Positions 49,801-60,855 of a DNA stretch of 64,000 bases are shown in pieces; position 1 is the first letter of the stretch, and each line of letters starts with the position of its first letter. The DNA is from Bradysia coprophila. Taxonomy: Eukaryota > Arthropoda > Insecta > Diptera > Sciaridae. The notes beneath the pieces are model-generated. The model made no database searches, was not told the origin of the DNA, and saw only the letters and a program-made list of their open reading frames with translations. The stretch is from NCBI RefSeq assembly GCF_014529535.1, contig NC_050738.1, forward strand, positions 558,001 to 622,000. The letters are read 5' to 3'. The translations under genes were made by a program, and so were the position numbers.

Positions 49801-52800
49801 GTTGCTAAAATTCTAATTCAACTTATTAGATCGGCGTGGATATTGTTGCCGGAGCATTGGAATGCGATCCGAATATTTCGTCATCGGAATTGGCCGTCAA
49901 AATGGAAGAAGAGTACAACAGGAATCCTCATTTCCGAACGATTTTGGATCGTCACTACAAAGGTGGTCTGGGTCTCTATGTGAACAAGATAAACAAGTAA
50001 ATTTCCGTTTGCTTCACCGTCACCTCACCCGCCATTAATTCATTTCCATTTCATTTGCAGAGTTTGTGTACCCGACGGTCTACTGTGTAAATTTCCCGAG
50101 AACAATTTACAGTTGATGGTTGGATCTGGTGCCAAGGGATCGTCCGTCAACACGGTACAAATTTCCGGTTCATTGGGACAAATGGAATTGGAAGGTAAAC
50201 GTCCGCCGCTCATGATTTCCGGTAAATCGTTGCCCAGTTTCAATGCATTCGAGACATCTCCGAAATCTGGTGGTTTCATTGTTGGTCGTTACATGACTGG
50301 CATTTCGCCGCAAGAATTTTTCTTCCATTGCATGGCTGGTCGAGAAGTGAGTTGCAAAAGGTCTGACTAGTGAGCTGTTTGTAAAGTAACTTTTGACTTT
50401 ACAGGGTTTGATCGATACAGCCGTCAAAACCAGTAGATCCGGTTACTTGCAACGATGCCTTGTCAAGCATTTGGAAGGGCTTCTCGTGCATTATGACATG
50501 ACTGTGAGGGACAGTGATAAATGCGTCGTTCAGGTAAGTCAGAGACATTCGATCCCGACAACAATCTCTCAGATCTCGGTTCGATTTGGTAAATCAATTT
50601 CAATCATTCCATGCAGTTCATGTACGGAGAAGATGGAATGGACACGATGAAGGTGCCATTTTTGAATTCGAAGCACATTGCCTTCTTGGACGCCAATCGT
50701 CACGTAATTGAAAACGAGGAAGTGGACGAGAAATTGCAGAATGACTACGAGATCGAGCGCAAAATTCAGAAGCACAAGAAATCGGTAATTTTGAATCAAG
50801 AATTCAGTTTGCGCTGAGAACTCAATGTGATTGTCCAACGACGAACAGATCAAATCGTGGGCGAAGAAACATGGCAGCAATCCGGCACGCCGAAGCTATT
50901 TCTCGCAGTTCATCGACGATCAAGGTGTCGGAGTCGATGATAAAAGAGAAATTCTGGACAAATGGACACAGATGCTGGAGAACGACGCTGGCTTGAAAGC
51001 GAAGTATAAAAAAATGAACATGAAACGTCCCGATCCGGCAATAAGTAAGTATCAGCAAGACAATTACTTTGGTGTGATTTCCGAACGATTGGAATGGTTG
51101 ATCAACCTGCACTGCAAAGACAACGACATAAGGGAAAAAAGCAAATTCAAGTCGCTGATATACAAGAAAAGTATGATGTCGCTAGCATCGCCGGGAGAAC
51201 CAGTTGGTAAGTTTGACAACATTTTTCAATCGAATCCATAGGTCCACGTGACACACTTTCCCATTATTTAACAGGTTTATTGGCAGCACAGTCCATTGGA
51301 GAACCATCCACCCAGATGACATTGAACACATTCCATTTTGCCGGACGAGGTGAAATGAACGTGACACTTGGTATCCCTAGACTGAAGGAAATCCTAATGA
51401 CAGCATCAAAGCAACTCAAAACGCCGTCGATGGATATTCCGTTTAAGGCGGGCACAACACCACGAATGGCTGAAAAACTTCGGTTGAAGTTGATCCGTGT
51501 GACAGTGGCGGATGTTTTGGAATGTGCGTGTCAATCGATCATGAAAACTTTCTTTAACCTCGAATTTTAATGATTTTCGTTACTCTGTTCCATCCACAGC
51601 GGTTAAAGTGAAAACCTACATATCGCTTTCGGCGGGACGAGTTCGAAAGTGCGTGTTGAAGTTCAACTTCCTCGAACGAGACCTGTACCGAGATGAGTAT
51701 TGCGTTAAGCCGAAACACATTCGTGGCTATGTCGAGAAGAAGTTCTTCAAGTCCATGTTCAGAGCAATCGAAAAATCATCGGACGCTGAACCAAACATGT
51801 ATGAACGTTCATCGTTGCATGATGGAACTGTTCACTCAATTTTTTCTTGTTTTCCTTTCAGCGTTAAAAGCAAAAAAGTGGCAAACACAAACCGAGGTGC
51901 CGAAGATGGTGATGAGGACGAAGCTGATGGGGATGAAGATGAAAATGTTGAAGGCGGAAAAGATCGCTATCAAGGATTGTCGGGAAGTGAGGCATCGGTA
52001 AGACTCTTCACAAACTCTGTTCCATTCTGTCGGACTACCAAGATTGACATTTTAGGATAATGAGGATGATGACGCTGGTGCTGCTAAAAAGAAACGACAA
52101 AACGACGACGAACAAGACTACGATGAATCGGAAAATGAATCTGGAGACGAGCCAGATGATCAAGACGACAGCAAGGATAACGACATCGATGAAATCATGC
52201 CGAGTAGAATGGAAGAGGGTGGAGTTTCGGAAATTGATTACAAGAATGCTAGAGAGTATGTGCTGAGCACTTACAGTAACGTCAAGGAATATGAATTCGA
52301 TAAGGACAATGAGCTGTGGTGCAAGTTGACTTTCGATGTAAGTAACTTTAAAGCGACCATAATCGACGATCCTTTACGCCATGATTCGGTTTATTTACAG
52401 TTACCGCTGACCAGCAAAAATATTGATTTTTCAACGCTTCTGCGGGAAGTGGCTCGCACGTCTGTTATACACGAGGTGAAGGGTATTAAACGAGCCATTA
52501 CTCATCCCAAGGATAAAGACTTGATACTGCGAACGGATGGTATCAACATAACGGTGAGTGCATGATCATATCGCTCAGAACGCCGTTCTATGAAATCGAT
52601 TTCTCTCACCCACAGGAAATGTTCAAATACGACGAAATTTTGGATTTGAATCGTCTGTACACCAACGACATTCATACGGTGGCAATGACCTATGGCATTG
52701 AAGCGGCAACTCGAGTCATTGTCAGGGAAATTCAGTTTCTCTTTTCCCAATACGGAATTGTGGTTGATCCTCGACATTTGCTACTGATTGCTGATTATAT

Positions 52801-53105
52801 GACATTTACCGGTCGTTTCCAACCACTGAGTCGTGAAGGAATGAAATATTCAGCGTCATCCCTGCAACGGATGTCGTTTGAGGCTCCCATTCAACCGTTA
52901 CAATCGGCTACAGTTTTCAGTGAGTTTTTTGATCGAAATTAATTTTTGCTTGGACGGACTGTGACTTATTTCACTTTCAGATTACTCAGATAATTTGGAT
53001 TCGCCGGCCAGTCGTATCATGGTTGGCAAGCCATGCCAAGGAGGAACTGGATTGTGTTCGATAATTTTCAAAAATACGCAAGTGACGAATAAGAAAAATT
53101 GTTAA
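46849..53105 (+). CDS. POLR1A: RNA polymerase I largest subunit (RPA1/RPA190)
   Basis: Twenty-two exons in phase, about 1619 residues (Drosophila about 1640). Exons: 46849-47008, 47074-47250, 47342-47497, 47569-47758, 47833-48028, 48086-48322, 48380-48600, 48665-48996, 49069-49544, 49610-49768, 49830-49996, 50061-50346, 50405-50533, 50617-50784, 50849-51206, 51275-51523, 51600-51798, 51862-51997, 52056-52337, 52401-52553, 52616-52919, 52981-53105. It transcribes rDNA in the nucleolus. The clamp zinc residues are in CQTCGNSF and CVGHMGHI, with a second pair in CIHC. The catalytic NADFDGD Mg-binding loop is at 48918-48938, near residue 531; [16 protein letters not shown] marks the bridge helix/trigger loop region. 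An acidic Asp/Glu-rich linker (51880-52200) typical of Pol I precedes the C-terminal part. The start is the ATG in CAAAATGGC. Confidence 0.95.
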
Positions 53106-53599
53106 AACTGTGGAGTGGAATGTCGTAAATGATTGATATGAAAACGAATTAAATAGAAAATCGAATTTCATCATGTGTTACGATGGGTTTATAATTGATG
53201 ACTGAGAACTAGCAGCCTTGAAAGGGGTACAAACCATTACCAAAGGCGCTCTCACAATCACGCAATTTTTTGGTGTCAGCAAGTTTTGTGCATCCTTTAA
53301 AAAAGGTAAGTATATCTCAATATTGTCATTGCCAGACTGGGTACCAAAAGTGCATAGGGTGAAAGGCAAGAGGTGTAAATTTAATCATGCAAGTGCACTA
53401 CCAAAAAGACTTACAATTTTTTTTAGGACGGTTGAGGATATTTACAGCAACTTTTTGACTTCCTCCCCTTAGCTCCAACGAACCCAAAACTTAAACATTT
53501 ACATTTAGGCATCCATACGAGTTCAACGAGCCATCACACGTTAAAGTAGGTTACTATTTGGCTGAGATATTGAATTTCAAAATTCTGGTTTTTGTATGA
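53106..53599. other. Intergenic stretch
   Basis: The 3' flank of POLR1A, with no further gene. A run of ordinary AT-rich DNA precedes the satellite array. Confidence 0.4.
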
Positions 53600-55010
53600 G
53601 TGAGGTGTTCCAAGGTTGGTTCCTAAATTTTAGGATGAAAAATGATTCCTCTGGCACTTCCTAACTTCCGTTGGATTTTTCAATGGATTTGAGTTATTTT
53701 CGACATGAGTGAGGTGTTCCAACGCTGGTTCCTAAATTTTGGGATGACAGATGATTCCTCTGGCACTACCTAACTTCCATCGGATTTTTCGATGGATTTG
53801 GATTATTTTCGACATGAGTGAGGTGTTCCAACGCTGGTTCCTAAATTTTGGGATGACAGCTGATTCCTCTGGCACTACCTAACTTCCATCGGATTTTTCG
53901 ATGGATTTGGATTATTTTCGACATGAGTGAGGTGTTCCAACGCTGGTTCCTAAATTTTGGGATGACAGCTGATTCCTCTGGCACTACCTAACTTCCATCG
54001 GATTTTTCGATGGATTTGGATTATTTTCGACATGAGTGAGGTGTTCCAACGCTGGTTCCTAAATTTTGGGATGACAGCTGATTCCTCTGGCACTACCTAA
54101 CTTCCATCGGATTTTTCGATGGATTTAGGTTATTTGCGATATAAGCAGGGCCTATTATGTAGAATTAAATTTGCAAAAATTCACACAAAATTCTCCTCAA
54201 ATTTGCAAAATTTTTCAAAAAATAACTTCTACACACCTTCAAAGTCAAATTAATTGCTTTATTCACTTTAAATTGTACTAAAACAGACAAAAGAACGCAA
54301 AGACTTGCAAAATGTGCTGAAAATGAAGCGTAAATTTGTGCAAATTTTTGTGAATTTCTGTGAAATTTTTGCAAATTTTGCAAATTAATTCTACATAATA
54401 GGCCCTGGATATAAGTGAGGTGTTCCAAGGTTGGAAATTTTGGGATGACGGATGATTCCTCTGACACTTTCTAACTTCCGTCGGATTTTTCAATGGATTT
54501 GAGTTATTTTCGACATGAGTGAGGTGTTCCAAGAATTGGTTTTTGGGATTCAGGTTCATTTCTCTAGATTTTTTAACTTCCACTGTCGAAATGACATACT
54601 TACAAAAGAGGTGATATTATAGTCAAAAAAAACCCTTAAAGGGTAAATGTGACGCAAGCCTTTTATCTCACTTACAAAATAACTGATATCGCTGAGCGTG
54701 ACGCATTGTGCGCCGTACGCAAACGTTTTGTCAACAAAAAATTGACCCAAAAAATTTGTTAAAGAAAATTTTGCAAAAAGAAATTTGCGTCACAATTGTT
54801 AGGAAAATGGTTGAAAAATGTACTGAAACAATGGAAGAAAACCGAATCATCTGCCACTTGTGACGCAAATTTCTTTTTGTAAAATTTTCTTTCACAAATT
54901 TTTCGGGTCAATATTTTGTTGACAAAACTTTTGCCTACGGCACACAGTGTTTTGTAAGTAAGATAAAGAACTCGCGTCACATTTATCATTTAAAGGTTTT
55001 TTTTTGACTG
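53600..55010 (+). mobile_element. Palindrome plus 109-bp satellite element, copy 2
   Basis: Five consecutive 109-bp units start at 53600, 53709, 53818, 53927 and 54036 (each GTGAGGTGTTCC...). The fifth is interrupted by the hAT-like MITE, after which further diverged units run to about 54590. Then comes TCGAAATGACATACTTACAA, AAGAGGTGATAT and a palindrome of about 400 bp (54620-55010) with GGGTAAATGTGACGCAAG arms. The order mirrors copy 1 at 32533-33350. The middle units are nearly identical to each other, implying recent homogenisation. Confidence 0.85.
54146..54407. mobile_element. 262-bp hAT-like MITE inserted in the satellite
   Basis: The ends CAGGGCCTATTATGTAGAAT and its inverse ATTCTACATAATAGGCCCTG are perfect inverted repeats. 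An exact 8-bp duplication GATATAAG flanks it (54138-54145 and 54408-54415). The body is AT-rich and non-coding. Since it interrupts a 109-bp satellite unit, it is younger than the array. Confidence 0.92.
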
Positions 55011-55604
55011 ATCAAAGAGACGCCTCTATAGGAATTTTAACTAAACAATTTAAGTCCAGTTCGGTCCTGTATACCATAACATAACATAGAATAATAAAGA
55101 GATGGAACGATTTCTTCAGCGATGAAGTCACAATCAATGGACAGTATCTATTTACCGTTCTCACAAAGCATTCATACCATTTTCAACCAACAAACTAACG
55201 AGAATGAATGATAGAAGTTCGATAGAAATAGTTCCTAATGAAATTTCGTTCTTCAAATTTTCATCAGCCGCGACACATTATATAAACTCTATATTATAGA
55301 ACCGGTGCCCGAGTCGGTGCTTCTGATATTTTTACGCCAAAATTTCGAAATTGTGAGGTCGGTTGTGGCTGTGTGTGAAGTGGCTAAAATGTCAAAACTG
55401 TCAAAAGAAATTTCAACTTTTCGTACATCTCGATCACGACACGGCTCTTATCGAAAGTAAACAATAAATAATTCAGTTTCGTCCTGTGGACACTCTTCGG
55501 GTTCTATTGTTCTATCGACCAGCAATGTAAGCGAAAAAAGAATTTAAAATGATTTTTGATTAAGTTAACCGAACGTAAAATGTTTTCAACAGTACTCTAA
55601 GACA

Positions 55605-56810
55605 ATGTCTAAATCCGGAGAAATTTTGCGGATCGGACACGGAAGCTACAGCTTCCTTTGCATACATTGTGGCTTCAATTTCGATGATATCAACGAAATT
55701 CTTTCTCACATTGACTACCATTTCGACATACTGGACAATAAAATAGCTACCACAGCTGACGACTCAAATGTTTTTAGTGGGCCAGCGAGCATAGGCGAGG
55801 TTGACGATTATTCTATAGAAAAGTTACGTGCACATCAAAGTGAAAATGCTGAGAATATCCAAACAGATTTTAAGTTTGAAGGTCACAGAGTCACAAAGAC
55901 TGATCCGGACGAACTCCCGTTGGATTTTAACATTTTTAATGCAGCGGAAAGTGCAGAGGTGTCGACGAATATTCAGCGCAAAAATATTAAGTCAACAGCA
56001 AAAGTGAAGAGCAAACGAAAGAGCGATGTGCCTGACGACAGTAACTCGTGCTCTTTCTGCCAATTGACCTTCAATAATTCGACTGACTGCAAGAGTCATC
56101 TGAGAGATGTCCATCAAATGTTAGACAAAACGTTCGAGTGCTACATATGCGGATACATTGGAAAAAGTATCACTGCCCTGAGGAGACACTTCGGAAGCGG
56201 ACTCCATTCGAAAACCAGCTGCTACTTATGCGAATCCGAACCGGCTGTACGAAATGAATGGGATCCGAGACCACATAAATGCTGTCTGTGTAGCTCGTGG
56301 TTCGAAAATCATGTACAGTTCCGCAAACACTTTCGAGACGAACACGATGAAGATGCCGAACGGTTCTTCAGCAAAAAATCCAATATCAACGAGTACATCT
56401 GCTACATTTGCCGGAAGGGCTTCATTCACAAATACTATCTGCGAAGCCATATGATCGTCCACAGTGAACTGAAAGCTTTTGTTTGCGATGTCTGTGGGAA
56501 GACTTATCGAACAAAGGCCATTCTTAAGCGCCATTTAAACGTTCATGAGGGTAAGACCTATCACTGCGAAGAGTGCGGCAAGACATTTCCGTATTATGCC
56601 AGACTTAGAATCCATCGATACTCGCATCGGACGGAATTGAATCACATATGCAAAGTGTGTTCTAAGGCATTCAAAGTGCAAAAATATTTGGCCAGGCATA
56701 TGAAAGTGCATCAGGAGGAAAAAGCGTATGCGTGTAGGTATTGCGGTAAACGGTTTACCTTTAGTACGGGTCGCAGGGCGCACGAAATATCGCAACATAA
56801 TGCCATTTAA
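55605..56810 (+). CDS. C2H2 zinc-finger protein, nine fingers
   Basis: A single coding exon of 401 residues. One degenerate finger near the N-terminus (FLCIHCGFNF...HIDYH) is followed by a linker with acidic and basic patches to about residue 145. Eight more C2H2 units follow, including CSFCQLTF, CYICGYIG, CCLCSSWF, CYICRKGF, CDVCGKTY, CEECGKTF, CKVCSKAF and CRYCGKRF. The last five or six are in tandem with near-standard linkers, as in DNA-binding transcription factors. I see no ZAD, BTB or KRAB domain and cannot assign an orthologue. The upstream 250 bp is AT-rich with no recognisable promoter element. Confidence 0.9.
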   Translation: MSKSGEILRIGHGSYSFLCIHCGFNFDDINEILSHIDYHFDILDNKIATTADDSNVFSGPASIGEVDDYSIEKLRAHQSENAENIQTDFKFEGHRVTKTDPDELPLDFNIFNAAESAEVSTNIQRKNIKSTAKVKSKRKSDVPDDSNSCSFCQLTFNNSTDCKSHLRDVHQMLDKTFECYICGYIGKSITALRRHFGSGLHSKTSCYLCESEPAVRNEWDPRPHKCCLCSSWFENHVQFRKHFRDEHDEDAERFFSKKSNINEYICYICRKGFIHKYYLRSHMIVHSELKAFVCDVCGKTYRTKAILKRHLNVHEGKTYHCEECGKTFPYYARLRIHRYSHRTELNHICKVCSKAFKVQKYLARHMKVHQEEKAYACRYCGKRFTFSTGRRAHEISQHNAI

Positions 56811-56959
56811 ATTCGAAGGTGTCGTTTTAATAAAACATTTTGTTTAATGAAGTGAACGTTCTTTTACGATTCCATGACAATGGCCTGAAAATAACAAAGG
56901 ACGAGTGGTGCTACAGCCCTTTGAAACTCTGATCTTCGAATTGAAATAAAAGTTAATTA

Positions 56960-57180
56960 TTTTGCAGGCAACATGCGTCGAAAACTATACTTTTCACGTT
57001 TCAAGCTCTACTTTCGAGGTCCACAGCATATAAAATCCATTACATCGCTCGGGATAAAAATGAAAAGTCTCGTTTTCGTGTTTACTGACCTCGGCTACGC
57101 CTCGGAACAACACGAAAACTCTACTTTTCATCTGTTTGTCCATCGTCATGTAATAGTTACTTGTTCAACTAGCGAAGTAA
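56960..57180. repeat. Third copy of the fold-back repeat of 6990-7590
   Basis: It shares GCGTCGAAAAC, CACGTTTCAAGC, ATCCATTACAT, CTCGGGATAAAA, GAAAAGTCTCGTTTTCGTG and GACCTCGGCTACGCCTCGG with the copies near 7030-7585, in the same orientation. Confidence 0.75.
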
Positions 57181-57551
57181 AATTGAAAAGTGAATTTTTA
57201 TATGGTTGTCTCACTCGAGAAAATGCAATTTCCAAAGGGGTTGCTCACTCTGCTCACTAACGAATCATGGTTAATCAGTACTCTTTGGAAGAAAACAAAT
57301 AACTTCGAATAAGTTCTAATTGAGACATTACGCCAAAACACACTGAGCTTGATGCGCAGTAGGTTCAAAAATGTTTAAATGGACTGGGAGGGTACTGTCA
57401 GTTTAAATGGTTTATATGTTGGTAAGAATAATTGGCACAAATAATGTCCATTGTAGCATGATAGGCCTGCTTAGCTCCTACATTTAGCAAGAGACTAATT
57501 CGTATTGCAAAATAATTGTCTCACGATTATCACGGTGAGCTTGAAAGAACT

Positions 57552-57723
57552 TTAACACGGTTATTGTGACTTGTCAACTTTAGGCACGCCGGAAAGTGCT
57601 AAGGGGGTCGAGGAATGCCTCTAAATAAATTTCTAAAAATCAAAAATTTGACTTTTGATTTTTAGAAATTTATTTGGAGGTATTCCTCGACCTTCTTAGC
57701 ACTTTCCGGCGTGCCTAAAGTGC
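57552..57723. mobile_element. Palindromic element, copy 2 of the TTAACACG family
   Basis: The sequence CTTTAGGCACGCCGGAAAGTG runs into a stem with TCGAGGAAT.CCTC and TAAATTTCTAAAAATC, turns at about 57650, and returns as the inverse to CACTTTCCGGCGTGCCTAAAG. The half copy at 40030-40163 shares its stem words. Confidence 0.75.
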
Positions 57724-57727
57724 CTGC

Positions 57728-58205
57728 TCAAGAAAAGTTAAATATTTATGTGTACGCACTCTTTATAGGTTGATTAGAGCTATAGGATGAAATGTTAACA
57801 GCATCCCAACATATAACAACCACTAGTTCCTCTAATATTGATTTAGAATATGTCCAGGTATCGTGGAAATCCCATTTATTTTAGTATAAAAATCTTGGAA
57901 CGAAGGCTCAATAGCTTCATTATGACTTCAATAAAGTTAAAAAGATCAACAGAAAATGGCGGCTTAGCTTACGTTCGAAATTCACGTAATTTAATGGAAA
58001 AATACCTTCGAAATTGCTTCAAAGATATTTATTCTGAAATAGATGCGATTTCCACGATACCTGACATATTCTCCATCAGTATTAGCGGAACTAGTGGTTG
58101 TTGTATGTTGGGATCAGAGCAGTGTTGATATTTCTAATTCGTCCTAGCTCTAATCAACCTATAAAGAGTACGTGCACATAAATATTTATTGAGAAAAATT
58201 TAACC
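57728..58205. mobile_element. Fold-back element spanned by a 92-codon frame
   Basis: The outer arms share TAAATATTTATGTG and ACTCTTTATAGGTTGATTAGAGCT on the left, and inverted AGCTCTAATCAACCTATAAAGAGT on the right. Inner inverted words are CCCAACATA.AACAACCACTAGTTCC and its inverse near 58090. The plus-strand frame at 57850-58128 reads across the stem and has no family match; I do not regard it as a gene. Confidence 0.7.
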
Positions 58206-59450
58206 TTCGTATATTTCGTAGCTCTAGGAAGTGACTAATAAAATTTTATTGCAAAATAGTTACGATAAGTGGGTTACGGCAGCGATTTTAATTTTTCCAT
58301 GAAGGAAAAAGCTAAAAATCCAGTGTACCCATGATTTCTACTCAAGCTTCGTTCAAGCTCACCGTGTTATATTACGCTGTCAGGTAGTAGACATATTGCG
58401 CAAATGGATTACAGCTCTCATAAAGTCAATTTATAAAATCCAAATTTTTAAGTAATGGAAAACTTAAAATCCTCAACTTATTTTTTTTGGATCCTTGTTT
58501 TGGAATATTTTTAATGCATTTATCCAATACCGTTACTACTTGAAAGTTGGTTTCATTTGTCTATACGTTTTGATTAAAAGGACGAGTATTTCTACAATTT
58601 ATTAGGCGCGAAAACATTCGAATAAGCGGTTCTACTCATTAGCTCGCCCATTATCATAATTATACAATTAGAACTTGATCCTTTGATAAAAAATTCGATG
58701 AGCAAGCCTTAACGATGTCCACTGCTTTCATCTGTAAGGCTTTAAGGAACACCTTACTCTTACGGTTACGTTTTTTTCCAAGTCAGTTGAAGACGAACGA
58801 TATCAGGCTCTACGTATAAAAATAACAATTTCAAATTATCAGATGGAAAGTTAAAATAACTCGAAGACGAAATGATGATGCGCAGTGATTGATATTCCAG
58901 TTTTAATACGTATTGAGTTACTCACTGATTAACCACTGGTTGATAACTGATTAACCATCACCGATTAACCGTTGGTTAATCACCGACTAACTACTGGTTA
59001 ATCACTGGTTAATCATGTTAATCACTACGAAGAAAAGAGTGAGCAACCCCTCGGCAATTTCCAACTTTTTTCCCTAGTTAAACACAACGTTTTTCACAAC
59101 AAAGGCTTCCGAAGTTTCAGTGGAGGAAAGAAATGACTAACTGAGTTGAGAAAAATACTATTAACTCGACAACTGAAAAAATACCTTCGCTAAATTAACT
59201 CGTTATGCAACTCGGTAATTTTCCAAATTTCCCTCCGATTCGACAATCCATTTTCGAAGTGACGCTGCTACCGCCACTGTTACCAAAACGTCAACACTGT
59301 CAGCGCAAATTATAACATTAAAAAAATCACAACAAGATAGCACCGAAAGCACATACGCGCATCAACAAACAAAAAATTATTTTACTCCAAGTCAATTTTA
59401 TGATCAAAAACGTCAATTAATTCGCACGGGAACTTCAATAATTCGAAATT
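58206..59450. other. Intergenic stretch before ARMC7
   Basis: No gene is supported. At 58920-59020 a degenerate short repeat around GGTTAATCAC is visible (several copies of ACTGGTTAATCA-like words). Confidence 0.45.
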
Positions 59451-60855
59451 ATGTATCAAACGCAAGCTAGCTTGAAAAAGAAAGCCCAGGGCGGTAAGAT
59501 TGATCGCGGAGAGTTCATTTATCAACTGACATCGGAGTTCTATTCGACCAGACATCCAGGTGAGATGTCAAATTGTTATGACTTACGATTCGAGAGGACA
59601 TAACCTTATCAGTTAGTCTGTGCTAGTCGACAATTTCAATTTATTGTGTACTTCTAGTGGGAAACTAAAAATTATTAAGTTGGTTGAGTTCGCGGTTCTA
59701 CGCAAAAATTCGAGGGGGAAACAACAACGGAAAATCCTTTCCCACTATTCGCAAGCGAATGACTTTCGCTGAAATTTTCCATTCATTCGCTCATATTTTC
59801 CTGCATACGACATTCTCCCGTCATTCGACCACATTTTCCCGTCATTCGCTCATAATTTGCGCTCGTTCGTTTCACTCATTCGCTCATATTTCCCTACATT
59901 CGCTCCAATGGCGAATGCACCCTGTCCCACCATTCGCTCTTGTTGTTTCCCCATCGCAAAAATTACCAAAATTTCGATTCAAAGATAGAAATGATTTAGA
60001 AAACGACTGGCATCAACGCACTTCAAGCATGAGTGATCATAGTGGTCAGCTGCAGAAAGTACTGTATTTAACATGAAAATGGCTTTACATTGTTTTACGT
60101 TTGTATGATACACTGTCCAGTACTTTATTTAGAGTACCACTCATGCTTGAAGTGCGTTGCTGGCATCGAATCATTTGTCATGTTTCTCTGCCATCATCAC
60201 CGAGAATTTATTTTTCGGGCCCTCTTTTTACCCTGCTCACCATCGAATTACTACTCACTGTTCAATCAACGATTTTCAACATTTTCAGAAGTTCAAGGAC
60301 AAACATCGGCTAACTTGGCAAACTTGTCGTACGATCCAATAAACTTCGATTACCTCCAACAATACTGCGTTCACGACATATTTTTGGAGCTAATCATCAC
60401 AGAGCATACACATTTGATACTGCACGGAATAGCCGGTCTATGCAATCTTTCGTTAGGTAAGTCTTATATACTTACAAACTGTCGCATTCGCATTAATTGA
60501 TTGGCAATTCGAACTCTTTTTCCAACATCCAACAGACGATCGATTCCATGACTTTATCATCGCAAATAACGGAATTTCGTTGATAAAGAAACTGCTGACG
60601 AACCAGGACGATTCGATCAAAATCAATGCACTTGCATGTCTGCTATTCTTATGTACCCGGCCAAACAGTAAATGGATGATTTGCTCAGCGAGTACGAGGG
60701 CTCTGATTGAAAACCTTTGCTTATCAGAAAACGTGTGCCTATCGAATTTGGCTACCTACTTCGTCACCGACCAATTTATGGACAATGATATTGTCGATCC
60801 TCCGTCGTACCCAGTCACAAGTACTGCGAGCTCCGGCAGCCTTATATCGAATTGA
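59451..60855 (+). CDS. ARMC7: Armadillo repeat-containing protein 7
   Basis: Three exons, 59451-59559, 60289-60456 and 60536-60855, in phase, give 198 residues, the same length as human ARMC7. Family-specific segments include LVTEF-like QLTSEFYSTRHPE, SANLANLSYDPINFDYLQQY, DIFLELI and IAGLCNLSLDDRFHDFII, which cover two to three armadillo repeats. In humans the protein associates with spliceosomal and U2-related factors; its role is poorly known. Intron 1 (729 bp) is long for this region and contains a degenerate repeat (CATTCGCTCATATTTTCC-like, 59780-59930) and a MITE. The last 71 bp overlap the start of HTD2 in another frame, so the two probably share an mRNA. Confidence 0.93.
60014..60159. 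mobile_element. 146-bp MITE in ARMC7 intron 1
   Basis: The ends CAACGCACTTCAAGCATGAG and the inverse CTCATGCTTGAAGTGCGTTG are perfect inverted repeats. The sequence CTGGCAT flanks both sides (60007-60013 and 60160-60166), and can be read as an 8-bp duplication if the shared C is counted. Confidence 0.85.

Noticed and set aside
57850-58128. A 92-codon frame as a small protein gene
   Set aside because: It spans both arms of a fold-back element, so the two halves are reverse complements; no family similarity.
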